Source of the DNA: Celeribacter neptunius
GTDB lineage: Bacteria; Pseudomonadota; Alphaproteobacteria; Rhodobacterales; Rhodobacteraceae
NCBI RefSeq assembly: GCF_900113955.1
Contig: NZ_FORH01000007.1
Span: 1-64,000, forward strand
DNA: 64,000 nt
Reading direction: 5' to 3'
Within the stretch, counting starts at the first letter, position 1, and every line of letters begins with the position of its first letter. The position numbers and the translations under genes are program-made. Shown here piece by piece: positions 16,242-25,777 of this stretch. Under the pieces are notes generated by a model that saw nothing but the letters and a program-made list of their open reading frames with translations, had not been told where the DNA came from and did no database searches.

Positions 16242-18065
16242 TTATGGTTCGCCCCAGAGCTGCAGCGCCAGACGTCCGTTGGCGCCGATCGCGGAGGTCA
16301 GAAGATCCTCGGACTGCTGGCCCTCGACCGCCATGAGGCTCGGCGTGCTGTCGATCATCGGCGTGGTGTCTGAGCTGCTGTGGCGATGCCGGATGAAATT
16401 GTCGGAATCATCGGGCGCGCTCCAGGTGCTGACGATGATCCGGCCATTCTCCGAATAGCGGATGGCCGTTGCCAGCTGTTGCGAAAAGCCTTCGGTCACC
16501 GTGACGATATCCGGGCTGTGGCTCATCCGGGGTCCCTCGAGCCCGCTGTCGCCCATGCGGCGCGGCCGCGCCGGGTCGTCGACTTCGAAACAGGTGAGCC
16601 AGAGCCGTCCGGTCGCCTCATCGCGCGCGGCCGTCACCACGCGTCTCTGCTCGCGGCCGCGTGTGAGCGCCGCGATTCCGGGCCGTCCGGTGATCGTCCG
16701 ATCGGCGATGCCGCCCTGTCGCCGTACCTCGCGCCGTCCGAAATTGCCGGTCCAGAGATCCATGCTGAGCTGGCCTTCACGGGTCCGGAAGGCCGTGGCG
16801 ATCACCACCTCATTCGGAGCGTCTTCACCGGCAAGGCCGTAGATCTCATCCACCGGTGACACGAGACAGGCTCGGCCGTGGTCGTGGATCGGACCGCTGG
16901 TCTCGGCACTGCCGTAGCGGCGAAACCCGCTGGAAGAGCTGTATTCGACGAGATCGACCTTCATGCGGCCGTTCTTGATCTTGAAACAGACACACATCTG
17001 ACCGCCCCCCAGAGCGATGATATCGGGTTGCGAATAGACATCGCCGTAAATATCGCCGCTGTCGGCAATCCGTTCCGGCTGTTCGTTCTCGACCGACCAG
17101 GCGATCAGCTTCAGCCGTTTGCTGCCGGTGCCGCGCACGGCTGCGATCACCGTGCCATCGGGCAGGGTACAGCAGGCCGCCGGAAAGGATGTCTCGCCGG
17201 TCGCCCCATCCTGCGAGCGGCGGCGGATCGGTCGGGCGTCATATTCGAAAATCGCCGGGTAGATCTGGTGTCCGCTGCGCGCACGCAACGCGCAGAAGGC
17301 CAGATCTCGGCGCCCGCCCATGGTGGCCGGGGTGAGCACCGGTCGATCCGCCAGAAGGCCGGTGGCGTCGTCGGGCGCTTCGCTGATCAGCTTGAGCGGC
17401 GTGTCCAGCTTCTCGGCCCCGCTGGGCGCTTCAAGCCCCTCGTCGCGCCAGACCTGAAGCAGGAAATGTTCGAAATTCTCAGGGCTGCGCCGGGCCTTGC
17501 CGGGATCTTCGCGCGCCAACCGGCGGGCGAGGTCCTCGCCATAGACAGTCTGTCTGCCGATCTTCTGGTCCGACAACCATTCGTGCAGCAATTCATGCAC
17601 CAGGATGGCGGCGCGATCTTCGGCATCTTTCTTGGCCCATTCGGGGAAAAGCTGAAACCGGTTCGGTGACAGGAAATAGCCCGGATTGCGACCATTGGTT
17701 CCCGACCCCGCGTGACGCTGTTCGCGCATCCTGAGATGCAGCCGGTTGTCGCGCAACCGCCGGTGCGCGCGTTCCAACCGGTGCCGCGTCGAGCGGATCT
17801 GGACCACGGTGGAGGCCTTGCCGAAATAGAGCGGTGCGAGCGCATCGCGGCGCCAGCGGTCGAGTTTCCCGGCATTGCGATTGGCGCCCAGGATCGTGCG
17901 CAAATGTCTGAGCCCGGCCGCGGCCATGCGTTGTGCGCGGGCGACATCCTCTTTCAGGATGGCCTCGACATCGCCGCGATCGAGAGTACTGAATTCCGGA
18001 TGCATTTCAAATGCGGCGATGAATTCATCGGATGAATTCTCCCAGTCGATGGTTGGATTTTTCAT
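16242..18065 (-). CDS. M35-like (Lys-specific metalloendopeptidase) domain fused to beta-propeller-like repeats
   Basis: This ~607-residue protein has no signal peptide. Residues ~60-230 resemble the M35/lysine-specific metalloendopeptidase fold: a YFG segment, the zinc motif HELLHEW, then a YGEDLARRLAREDPGKA stretch and an ENFEHFL stretch like the family's conserved C-terminal helix. The usual GTxDxxYG loop, whose Asp is the third zinc ligand, reads IGRQTVYG, so that ligand is not obvious. Residues ~235-607 hold several ~45-60-residue repeats (DSG..., RPVLTPATMGGRRDLAFCAL, SQPDIIALGGG, HSPDIVTVTEG) suggestive of a beta-propeller. The start ATG at 18063-18065 has AAGGAC upstream; TTG at 18068 is possible. 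Function unknown; a toxin-like or contact-dependent protease is conceivable. Confidence 0.75.
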   Translation of the reverse strand: MKNPTIDWENSSDEFIAAFEMHPEFSTLDRGDVEAILKEDVARAQRMAAAGLRHLRTILGANRNAGKLDRWRRDALAPLYFGKASTVVQIRSTRHRLERAHRRLRDNRLHLRMREQRHAGSGTNGRNPGYFLSPNRFQLFPEWAKKDAEDRAAILVHELLHEWLSDQKIGRQTVYGEDLARRLAREDPGKARRSPENFEHFLLQVWRDEGLEAPSGAEKLDTPLKLISEAPDDATGLLADRPVLTPATMGGRRDLAFCALRARSGHQIYPAIFEYDARPIRRRSQDGATGETSFPAACCTLPDGTVIAAVRGTGSKRLKLIAWSVENEQPERIADSGDIYGDVYSQPDIIALGGGQMCVCFKIKNGRMKVDLVEYSSSSGFRRYGSAETSGPIHDHGRACLVSPVDEIYGLAGEDAPNEVVIATAFRTREGQLSMDLWTGNFGRREVRRQGGIADRTITGRPGIAALTRGREQRRVVTAARDEATGRLWLTCFEVDDPARPRRMGDSGLEGPRMSHSPDIVTVTEGFSQQLATAIRYSENGRIIVSTWSAPDDSDNFIRHRHSSSDTTPMIDSTPSLMAVEGQQSEDLLTSAIGANGRLALQLWGEP

Positions 18066-18284
18066 CAATTCGTCCTTTCACTAAACCTATCAACATCATT
18101 ACGCGCGCCAGGCCCGTTGATCGTGCGAGAGGCTGCTGGCGCTTTTCCGGCAAATTGTGAGGGAAGAGAGGCATGTTGTGACATGCGTATCGGGTCCCGA
18201 TGGCCGGCCCCATGAGCTTAGGGCGCGGGGACCGGGCCGGGATGCGTGGCGTCACCCGATTTTGATCGCTGAGCCACCCATTTT

Positions 18285-20927
18285 TCAGTCGGGTGTGCCC
18301 CCGTCTTTCGGCGTGGTCTGGGCTGCGAGGATGGAGGGTTCGCTCTTCACCCGGAGCAGCACCTCGATCCGGTTCTTGACCTGAAGCTTCGAGAGGATGG
18401 TCGAGATGTGATTTTCGACCGTGCGCCGCGAGCGGTTCATCGCCTCGGCGATTGCCGCGTTGCTGCGGCCCTCGACGAGATGGCCCAGAACGATCTGTTC
18501 CTTGGCGGTCAGCCCATAGGGATGCGCCCTTGCCGCGCGATAGGGGCCGCGTTCGATCGGCGGCAGGGCCTGGTGTTCCGCGCCCGGACGGTTACGAAGA
18601 AAGCGCCTGGCCGCGAGGGTTCCGAAGGTGCGAAAGGCCCGATCCGCTTCGGCCATCGCCCCGGGCCTGTCGCTGATCAGCCGGAGCCAGGCCGCCAGAT
18701 AGGCCGAGCCTTCGTCCAGCAGGGCGGTATGGGCGGCCTCGTCACGACCCTCGAGAAGATGCCGGAACGGCGCGGGCAGGGCGTCCGGCGCGGCGTTGCG
18801 CCCGCCGCGACCGGCAATATGCAGCCAGAACAGCACCTCGCCGCGCTTGCGCGGGCTCAATTGCGCGGGATCGATCCCGGCGAGACGCTGTTCCGCCACG
18901 CCGGTGCGATCCGGCGCGTTTGTGAGAATCGCACGTTCAATCTCCGCCACCAGCAAGGGCACGATATATTGCGGCTCCCCGATCCGCTCCGCCGCTTCCA
19001 GCGCTTCTGACAGCACCGTGTCGGCGGTGGCATCGCCCAGGCGGATCAGCGCCCGCGCCAGACAGATCAGCGCTGGCATGCGCATCAGAAGCGTCAGGTT
19101 CTCGCGCGCCAGAACGTCCCGGGCAATGCGGATGGTGTCCTCGTAACGGTCCTGTTCAAACCGCAGCTGCGCCTTGCGCCCGACCAAGTAATAGGTCCAG
19201 GAATCGAGATCGTGCCCCGAGTCAAAAGCGATCCCGGCCTCGATCAGCGCGTCGGCGCGTGCCAGCGCGCGCAGTTCGATCAGACATTCCGAGAGGTTGG
19301 TGTAGACCCGCGCGGCATCCTCGTGAAACCCGTGCTCCAGCGCCAGTGACAGGCTCTGACGCAGGAGCGCTTCGCCCTCCAGATCGCCGCGAAACAACAT
19401 CGCGGAGCCGGTGGTGTTGAGCGCATGGACGAGGATCTCATCATCGCCGATCTCACGCGCCAGCGCAATCGCGCGCTGCCCCCAGTCGATCGCCTCACCC
19501 ATATGGTCTTTCAGCATGAAATACTGCGCCCGCAAGGCGAAGGCCCAGGCTTTGGCCGGCGAGGGGCCTTCGGTGTTCAGGAGATCCAGCGCCTGGTGAA
19601 TGCGTTGCTCGGCCTTTTCGCTTTCGCCGCGATACCAGTGGATCCGCGACAGCCAGCGCAGGTTCTCGCCCGCCCGGTCGGTGCGGCCGAGCGCCTGCCA
19701 CAGGGCAAGCGCATGCTCGCGTGCGGCAATCACCTCTGTGTCCATGGCGCGTGACAGACCCGATTCATAAGCCCATCGCTCATGGATTTCGGCGGATATT
19801 TCCGGCTGCAGCTGCCCGGCCCGCTGCAGTGCATGGGCGAAGAAATCGGCCGCCTCGCGATGTGCCCCGAGCGTCGCGGCCTGCTCTGCCGCCTGTGGCG
19901 CATAGCGCAGGATCATCTCGTCGTTTTGCGCCCCCAATGCATGATGCAGGATCAGATCAAGGGAGCGCTCCGCCGTCGCATCTTCGGTCAGCCGTGCCAG
20001 GAAATGCCCATGGGCTTCGATGCGCCTTGGCGCCGGCAGCCGGTCGTAGATCGCCAGCCGTGCCAATTCGTGCCGAAAGGTCATGCCGCCCTTGGCCGGG
20101 ACCAGCAGCCCCTGTTCCACGGCCGCGCTCAGCACCGCCTGATCCTGTTGCAAGGACCAGTGTGGAATGGTGCGGGGCCAACAGGCCGCCTCTTCCAGCA
20201 GCCCGACCACCTCGGGCGGCATTCGGTTCAGACGAGCGTTGAACGCATCGGCAATCGAATGCGGGACGTCGCCGGGATCGTCGGCATGGGCGAGCATTTC
20301 GGTCAGAAAGAATGGGTTTCCGCCGGTGATCTCGAGCAGCCGATCGGCCGACAGCCCGCCGGTCTCGGCCATCTGCCGCACCGCATCCCGTGACAGGGGG
20401 GCGAGGTCCACCTGGGTCTTGCGGCGCGCCGGGATGCTGCCTAGCGCGGTGCGCAGCGGATGCGTGGCGTGCACTTCGGTATCGCGAAAGCTGCACAGGA
20501 TGAGAACCGGCAGCATGGTCAGCCGTCGGCCCATAAAGATCAGCCAGTCGAGCGTGCGCTCGTCCACCCAATGGAGGTCCTCCAACACCAGAATGAGCGG
20601 CCGTTTCGAGGTCAGGAATTCCGTTATCAGACCGTCGAAATACCACGTATCCTGCACATCGTGACGGTCGGGCGGACAAAGCGCAGCGGCGATGTCCCGA
20701 ACCGGTCCGAGCGGTCGCGGCGTGGCCAGCGGGTCGCAATAGCCGGTGGCCGTTGACCCTTGCCCGGCCAGCCTTGAGAGCGCCGCATCGATCAGGGTCG
20801 ATTTCCCCATGCCGGCCTCGCCGCAAATCTGCACCATCTGACCGCCGCCCTCCGGCACCGCCGCGAAAGCGGTCAGGATCGCCTGCAAATTCTCGTCGCG
20901 TTCGAACAGCACACCTGTCCCTTTCAT
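18285..20927 (-). CDS. Large ATPase-TPR-LuxR transcriptional regulator (LAL/MalT type)
   Basis: This cytosolic regulator of ~880 residues has an N-terminal AAA/STAND ATPase (Walker A GEAGMGKST, Walker B LILVLEDLHWVDE), a long helical TPR-like middle, and a C-terminal LuxR helix-turn-helix (LTAKEQIVLGHLVEGRSNAA, then TVENHISTILSKLQVKNRIE). Such proteins bind an effector and ATP, then activate transcription. The start is uncertain. ATG at 20925-20927 opens the conserved ATPase region (MKGTGVLFERDEN) but has only AAGG immediately upstream. The frame stays open to 21158 through sequence that looks promoter-like. Neither the metalloprotease gene downstream nor the small gene at 21225 is a proven target. 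Confidence 0.88.
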   Translation of the reverse strand: MKGTGVLFERDENLQAILTAFAAVPEGGGQMVQICGEAGMGKSTLIDAALSRLAGQGSTATGYCDPLATPRPLGPVRDIAAALCPPDRHDVQDTWYFDGLITEFLTSKRPLILVLEDLHWVDERTLDWLIFMGRRLTMLPVLILCSFRDTEVHATHPLRTALGSIPARRKTQVDLAPLSRDAVRQMAETGGLSADRLLEITGGNPFFLTEMLAHADDPGDVPHSIADAFNARLNRMPPEVVGLLEEAACWPRTIPHWSLQQDQAVLSAAVEQGLLVPAKGGMTFRHELARLAIYDRLPAPRRIEAHGHFLARLTEDATAERSLDLILHHALGAQNDEMILRYAPQAAEQAATLGAHREAADFFAHALQRAGQLQPEISAEIHERWAYESGLSRAMDTEVIAAREHALALWQALGRTDRAGENLRWLSRIHWYRGESEKAEQRIHQALDLLNTEGPSPAKAWAFALRAQYFMLKDHMGEAIDWGQRAIALAREIGDDEILVHALNTTGSAMLFRGDLEGEALLRQSLSLALEHGFHEDAARVYTNLSECLIELRALARADALIEAGIAFDSGHDLDSWTYYLVGRKAQLRFEQDRYEDTIRIARDVLARENLTLLMRMPALICLARALIRLGDATADTVLSEALEAAERIGEPQYIVPLLVAEIERAILTNAPDRTGVAEQRLAGIDPAQLSPRKRGEVLFWLHIAGRGGRNAAPDALPAPFRHLLEGRDEAAHTALLDEGSAYLAAWLRLISDRPGAMAEADRAFRTFGTLAARRFLRNRPGAEHQALPPIERGPYRAARAHPYGLTAKEQIVLGHLVEGRSNAAIAEAMNRSRRTVENHISTILSKLQVKNRIEVLLRVKSEPSILAAQTTPKDGGTPD

Positions 20928-21224
20928 CCTTGATGCAATCTTGACGCTGGGTAAGTGTGTCCGATCATCGAGGCTGTGAACAGTGATGGATCGCGTACCG
21001 GCGCGGAAGCGCCGACACCCGGCGTTGCCCGGAGAGAGCGAGGGATCGAAGCAGCGCGAAATCAAAAGGGGGGAGCGGTGCGGCCAGAAATCTCCGTCTT
21101 CCCGAAAACGCATCCGAAATCTGGGTAGGGACGGCGGGCGAAAAATAGGTGCAGGCACTCAGGTCGCGTCGCGGCTCCGCGCCTAGGCTATGCCCTATGA
21201 CAAGGCGTATCAGGAGGATCGCAC

Positions 21225-21566
21225 ATGGCTCTCAAAGGACATCACCATTCCGGCGCTCACTGGACCTCGGACGGGGAGCTCGTTCAGGGCTCGGACGAGT
21301 TCGTCTTCGCCGCTCGGGCACAGGCGCGAAATGCCGATCAGGGGGATCATGACCACAGGGACTGGACCATCATCCTGTCGCTGCCGCCGGAGACCGCGGC
21401 GGCCGGTCATGGCGACGACTGGATCCCGATCCTCTCCACCGGATCGGACGGTCAACGTGGCGCGATCGTTGTCTTTTCACCAGCGGAGCAGGCCCAGGGA
21501 CAGGGCCATGATCCGGGTGAGATCTGCGTCACCGATCTTGCGCTGCATGACGGGGGCTGGTGGTGA
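21225..21566 (+). CDS. Small His-rich hypothetical protein
   Basis: This 113-residue protein starts MALKGHHHSGAHWTSDGEL and has no recognised domain. AGGAGG at 21212-21217, seven bases before the ATG, makes it a credible gene. It is acidic and rich in His, Asp and Gly, with a His cluster at residues 6-8 and a GDHDHRDW segment, and it lacks a signal peptide and membrane helices. Metal binding is possible but unproven. It is divergent from the large LuxR regulator across ~300 bp, so that regulator may control it. Confidence 0.6.
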   Translation: MALKGHHHSGAHWTSDGELVQGSDEFVFAARAQARNADQGDHDHRDWTIILSLPPETAAAGHGDDWIPILSTGSDGQRGAIVVFSPAEQAQGQGHDPGEICVTDLALHDGGWW

Positions 21567-22142
21567 GCCGAAAGGCTGTCGCCATTTCCCTTTCCTGACC
21601 GCGGGCCATGCGCATGGCTGTCTCGCCCGCTCCCGGCCTCTCACGCGCTGCTCCTGTCTTGGCGTTGGACGCGGGAACACGCGCGGCCGCCGATCTATGG
21701 GAAATTCCAAGGGGGATCTGTGTCTTGCGGGGGGCGCAAAGGATAGGGCGCGACGTGACGGACACGTCCCGCCCCTCGAATTGGTTTGTGCCTCTATCGT
21801 TTTCTTGGTCTGCCTATGACACCCGATCACTGAGCGGCTGACATCCTCCGTACCGGGCTGTCTTTAATATCTCTGAGACATCCGGCCCGTTTGCCGGGAA
21901 GCCTCCCGCCTCCGCGTGGACCGTTTCGCTGCGCTCGACCCGGTCCAGAGCCGCGTCGTGCTCCGGCAAGCCGTGATCATTGGCACAGTGCTTTCGCGTG
22001 ACGGGGTTCGAGAGACGGGCACCCGCCCAGAGTGTCCGGATGTAGCTTGTGAGATCGTTTGTGAGACAGGTTTCCGTCCCGTGTCACATGCGGGATTTGG
22101 TCACCGGTTCGGATCTCGGCGCCATCGCATTTCTCAGGAAAG
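21567..22142. other. Gap with no supported gene
   Basis: These ~575 bp between the His-rich gene and tRNA-Gln show only short overlapping frames without ribosome sites or recognisable products. I see no RNA gene, repeat or strong terminator in it. Confidence 0.4.
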
Positions 22143-22217
22143 TGGCTGGGGTGGTAGGATTCGAACCTACGGTACACTGTACCAAAAACAGCTGCCTTAC
22201 CACTTGGCTACACCCCA
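22143..22217 (-). tRNA. tRNA-Gln (anticodon TTG)
   Basis: This is a 75-nt cloverleaf including an encoded CCA. The acceptor stem is TGGGGTG/CACCCCA with discriminator G. The anticodon loop TTTTGGT gives anticodon TTG (reads CAA), and the T-arm is GTAGG-TTCGAAT-CCTAC. All stems pair apart from one G-T at the top of the anticodon stem. Confidence 0.95.
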
Positions 22218-22385
22218 ACGTGGGGGGCTAATTAGTCGCTCCCTGCGGGCGGCGCAAGCCCTTTTTCGCGAAATCTGCGCAGAAATGTAAAAGACTTTCG
22301 ATGCAGGGGAGATCAAACCTGTCTGGCCTGCCCCGGACAGGTTTCGACCCGGGGCAGGAAGGTCGTCGGACCGCGCAGGCCCGGC

Positions 22386-22934
22386 TCAGGCGCCGAAGTC
22401 TTGCAGAGAGACGACGCCGTCGCGATTGCGATCCATGCGGGCAAACCATTGATTGCCATTGTCGATGAACTCTTCGCGGGTCACCACGCCATCGCCGTTC
22501 AGATCATTGGCCTTGCGGGTCATGGAATTCTGCACCTGATCGATCCCGGCGGCGAAACGCTGGCCGTTGCCGGGGCCTTTCTGAGATTGCTGCGCCTGGC
22601 GGGCAAAGCCCTGGCCCTGAGCTCCCGGGCCTCCCTGACCGCGCCCCAGCCCGGCGCCGGGGCCAGCGGAGATGCCATATTCCTCGAGATGCATCTCGCG
22701 ATCCATGGCACGGGTCTCGTCGAAAGTGGCATATTCCTCGTCATTGAGGCGGCCATCCTCATCGGCATCGAACATGTAGAACAGATCGCCGCGCCGTTCA
22801 CGCACTTCGGCGAGCGTCACCTGACCATTCTCATCGGTATCCCAGTTGGTCATGAACTCCGTGCCAATGCCCTGCGCGGACGCGGCCAGTGGCAGGGCGG
22901 CCATCAGGCCGATCGAAAATGCCAAGCGTTTCAT
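22386..22934 (-). CDS. Secreted EF-hand calcium-binding protein
   Basis: This 182-residue protein has a Sec signal (MKRLAFSIGLMAALPLAASA). Four EF-hand-like calcium loops are visible: DTDENGQVTLAE, DADEDGRLNDEE, DLNGDGVVTREE and DRNRDGVVSLQD. The two pairs are separated by a Gly/Gln-rich linker (GPGAGLGRGQGGPGAQGQGF). It is probably periplasmic and binds Ca2+; a partner is unknown. It lies between tRNA-Gln and the capsule-export genes and looks monocistronic. A hairpin at 22315-22344 may terminate it. Confidence 0.9.
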   Translation of the reverse strand: MKRLAFSIGLMAALPLAASAQGIGTEFMTNWDTDENGQVTLAEVRERRGDLFYMFDADEDGRLNDEEYATFDETRAMDREMHLEEYGISAGPGAGLGRGQGGPGAQGQGFARQAQQSQKGPGNGQRFAAGIDQVQNSMTRKANDLNGDGVVTREEFIDNGNQWFARMDRNRDGVVSLQDFGA

Positions 22935-23004
22935 TTTGTGATCCTTTCACATTCCATATCTCTTATGTGTGTGAAACGCGCGGGCAGGGGATTTCCGTTT
23001 CGAC

Positions 23005-23052
23005 AAAATGACGCAGCCCCACGCCCGGGGGCGAAGCCGGGCATGGGGCTGC
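23005..23052 (-). terminator. Rho-independent terminator of the kpsT-kpsE unit
   Basis: A 16-bp stem (23013-23028 pairing with 23037-23052, one G-T wobble) with an 8-nt loop lies just past the kpsE stop. On the minus strand it is followed by a T-rich stretch (GTCATTTTGTC). Confidence 0.75.
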
Positions 23053-23082
23053 AATGGGCCGGGACCGTCCTGGCGGGTCGGA

Positions 23083-24936
23083 TCAGCTAGAGACCTGTTC
23101 GCGCAGCACCGCGGCGGTCAGCGAAGCCATGAGATAGATGCCGGAGAAGATCAGCAGTGCCAGCAACGTATTCTCGAATTTGCGCGGATAGGTCGGCTCG
23201 TCCGGCGCCACGGGGCGCGAGGACATCGACAGGTAGCGGACCTGCCGGTTGGCTTCGATCCGGGCGGCTTCGAGCGACTGAAGCGCGGCAGAGGCCATAG
23301 CCTGACGAGTCGCGAGATCGACCTCGGCCATGCGCAGTTCCGCGGCAACACGGGCCAGTGATTCCGCGCCCTCGCTGGCCTGGGTCAGTTGCCCCCGCAG
23401 ATCGGCGATCAGAGCGTCGAGCCGGCGGATATCGCCCTGGGTCCCGTCAACACGGGCCTGGTTCGGACGTGGGTTGTCCAAGAGCTGCTGCAATTGCAGT
23501 TTCTTTTGCTGCAACTGGGTTTCGAAGCCAGAGATCTGCGACATGATCGCGGCGGTCTCCGCATCCGGTGAGACGATCCCGAGCTTTTCTTGCAGCGATA
23601 CGACCTTTTCCTGCGCGGCGGACATTTTGGTTTCCGCATCGGCAAGGCTCTCACGTGCGCCCTTCATCTGGTCTTCGCGCAGGCGTTGGGTGAGCTGGTC
23701 GACCTGTTCCTCGGCATAGTCCACGAGAAGATCGGAGAACTCCTGCGAGGTTTCCGGGTCGGCAGCGACCACTTCGAGACGCAGAAGGCCCTCGGTCGGA
23801 TCATAGCCGACCGAGACCCGGTCGAGATAGACCTTGTAGGTCGCTTCATTGGTCGGGTTTTCCGGCAGGCGCTGGATCGGGTCGATCGCCTCCGAGGAGA
23901 AATGCGCCTTGAACCCGGCATCGGCATCGAGCCGCAACATGGCATCGCGCGATGTCAGGTAATCCTGCACGGTGATCGAATCCTGCGATGTGGCGAGCGA
24001 GGTCCCGGACAGCAGCCCGCCCAGAGCGCCGCCACCGCCAGAGGGCGCCTCGGCCTGTTGAATGACAAAGGCCGATTGCGTCGCGTACATCGGCGTTGCC
24101 ATGGTGTAGAAATAAAACCCTGCCAGAAGCGTCGGAATACCGACGAAGACCGACAACCGTGCGGCGAGCAGCATCATCTTGCGTTGACGCCGTTTTGCGA
24201 TGTCACGCTGGATGTGGGAAATTTCGCCTTCACGGGTGAGCCGGTCGAGCACGTCCTTCGACGGCAGTCTCGGGGCGTTGTCCACGGTTTTGGGAAGCTT
24301 TGCCCCCGCGACCGTGGTCAGTTCACGCGACTGTCCGTCGCTCTCCGTGGCGACGAGATCGAGCATGGCGGCGCGCTGAAACGGGTCGATCCCCTGTTTG
24401 CGCAGCAACCGCACCGCGTCGAAATCCGACGTCGCGGCAACGCCGTGTTTCTGCGCCACGCGGCGCGCCATGCGCAATTGCCGGCCGGTCAGCCCCTCGC
24501 GACGGATGGCATCGATCTCGGCATCGATCGCGGTCTCGTCGGCGGGGGTGACTTCTCCGCTTCGTGCGGCATCGCCATCGGTGCCGTCTTCGGGTCCCGT
24601 CATGCCGAGCGAGCGCGCCACGGCGCCATGAGGGCGTTTGGAGCCAGTGGCTTGGGGGCCGGAAGGTTTGGGATCGGTGGGGTTGGCACCGCGATCTGCG
24701 GCGGCAGAGCCGGGGAAGGGGGCCTCGCCAAACCCGTCCGAACCGGCATCATTGTCAAACAGCCTGTCGTCGGCGGATTGCCTCGACTGTGCCGCGCTGC
24801 GGGCGGCATCGCCCCCGGCCTTGGCCAGATTTGTCTCCTCTGGCCGTTGCGCCGCGGCGCGTGGAGCCGGTGCCGGGGTGGCTGCGCGCGGCGTCCGGCG
24901 GACCCGGAATTTCTGGGCTTTAACCTTCGTAGTCAT
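23083..24936 (-). CDS. kpsE: Capsule polysaccharide export inner-membrane protein (KpsE/CtrB/RkpR-like)
   Basis: This 617-residue polysaccharide co-polymerase/export protein links the ABC exporter to the outer-membrane channel. A first membrane helix is near residues 255-275 (LSVFVGIPTLLAGFYFY). It is followed by the KpsE periplasmic region (ATPMYATQSAFVIQQAEAP) and a long coiled coil (DQLTQRLREDQMKGAR onward). A second helix lies at the C-terminus (TLLALLIFSGIYLMASL). The ~250-residue N-terminal cytoplasmic extension is Ala/Pro-rich and then helical (TGRQLRMARRVAQKHG), much longer than in enterobacterial KpsE. The start ATG at 24934-24936 overlaps the kpsT end by 17 bp. Confidence 0.88.
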   Translation of the reverse strand: MTTKVKAQKFRVRRTPRAATPAPAPRAAAQRPEETNLAKAGGDAARSAAQSRQSADDRLFDNDAGSDGFGEAPFPGSAAADRGANPTDPKPSGPQATGSKRPHGAVARSLGMTGPEDGTDGDAARSGEVTPADETAIDAEIDAIRREGLTGRQLRMARRVAQKHGVAATSDFDAVRLLRKQGIDPFQRAAMLDLVATESDGQSRELTTVAGAKLPKTVDNAPRLPSKDVLDRLTREGEISHIQRDIAKRRQRKMMLLAARLSVFVGIPTLLAGFYFYTMATPMYATQSAFVIQQAEAPSGGGGALGGLLSGTSLATSQDSITVQDYLTSRDAMLRLDADAGFKAHFSSEAIDPIQRLPENPTNEATYKVYLDRVSVGYDPTEGLLRLEVVAADPETSQEFSDLLVDYAEEQVDQLTQRLREDQMKGARESLADAETKMSAAQEKVVSLQEKLGIVSPDAETAAIMSQISGFETQLQQKKLQLQQLLDNPRPNQARVDGTQGDIRRLDALIADLRGQLTQASEGAESLARVAAELRMAEVDLATRQAMASAALQSLEAARIEANRQVRYLSMSSRPVAPDEPTYPRKFENTLLALLIFSGIYLMASLTAAVLREQVSS

Positions 24937-25573
24937 AGAGTGCCTTGGCCTCTTCCAGCGTGTCGAACATATGAAGTTTGCCATTGCGGAGCACCGCGGC
25001 AGATCGACAGAATTTTTCAAGAGTGGCGGCCTGGTGGGAGACCACGATGAGAGTGGCGCGTTCCAATCGCTCGCGCAGGATGCTGCCGGCCTTGCGGTTG
25101 AAGTTCACATCGGCGGTCGAGGGCATGCCCTCGTCGATCAGATAGATGTCGAAATCCAGCGCCAGCAGCAGCGCGAAGGACAGGCGCGAGCGCATCCCGG
25201 CCGAATAGGTTGCCACGGGCATCTCGAAATATTCATCGAGCTCACAGAGCCAGCGACAAAAGGCTTCGACATAATCGGGATCGAGATCGTAGAGCTCGGC
25301 GATGAAGCGGACGTTCTCGCGGGCCGTGTGTTTGCCGAGCAGGCCGCCCATGAACCCCAGAGGAAAGGAGATGCGGCAGCCACGGCGGATCTCGCCCTCA
25401 TCGGGCTTCTCCAGACCCGACATCATGTTGATGATCGTGGTCTTGCCGGTGCCATTGGGGGCGAGGATGCCGAGGCTGTTGCCCAGCTCGACTCGAAAAG
25501 AGGCGCGATCAAGGATCACCTTGCGCTGCTTGCCGGTCCAGAAGGACTTGCTGACATTGTCGAATTCGAGCAT
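24920..25573 (-). CDS. kpsT: Capsule polysaccharide ABC exporter, ATP-binding subunit (KpsT-like)
   Basis: This 217-residue ABC ATPase of the polysaccharide/teichoic-acid export class has the Walker A LGILAPNGTGKTTI, signature YSAGMRSRL, Walker B DIYLIDEGMP and switch His in VVSHQ. It powers capsule export and should pair with a KpsM permease, but none is next to it: upstream is nhaA and downstream is kpsE. The permease and outer-membrane channel must be encoded elsewhere. Confidence 0.9.
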   Translation of the reverse strand: MLEFDNVSKSFWTGKQRKVILDRASFRVELGNSLGILAPNGTGKTTIINMMSGLEKPDEGEIRRGCRISFPLGFMGGLLGKHTARENVRFIAELYDLDPDYVEAFCRWLCELDEYFEMPVATYSAGMRSRLSFALLLALDFDIYLIDEGMPSTADVNFNRKAGSILRERLERATLIVVSHQAATLEKFCRSAAVLRNGKLHMFDTLEEAKALYDYEG

Positions 25574-25777
25574 CGATACGCGCCCTGATACTACCTCAAC
25601 ACTCCAAACCCTTACTCGGGTTTTCTTAATGGAGTGTCTTAATCGGCCAATCCGGCCATATTATGTCCCCACCCCTGGGGCAAATCCATCTGTGACTGCT
25701 GAAATGTGGCAAGAATGAGGCCAAATCCAAAGATTTTGGCCTCAAGCCTGAAACAGTGGCGGAAAACCGCAGAGGGC

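Noticed and set aside
22315-22344. AAACCTGTC-N12-GACAGGTTT hairpin past the EF-hand gene, as a definite terminator
   Set aside because: The stem is clear, but no T-run of useful length follows on either strand, so it is mentioned only as possible.
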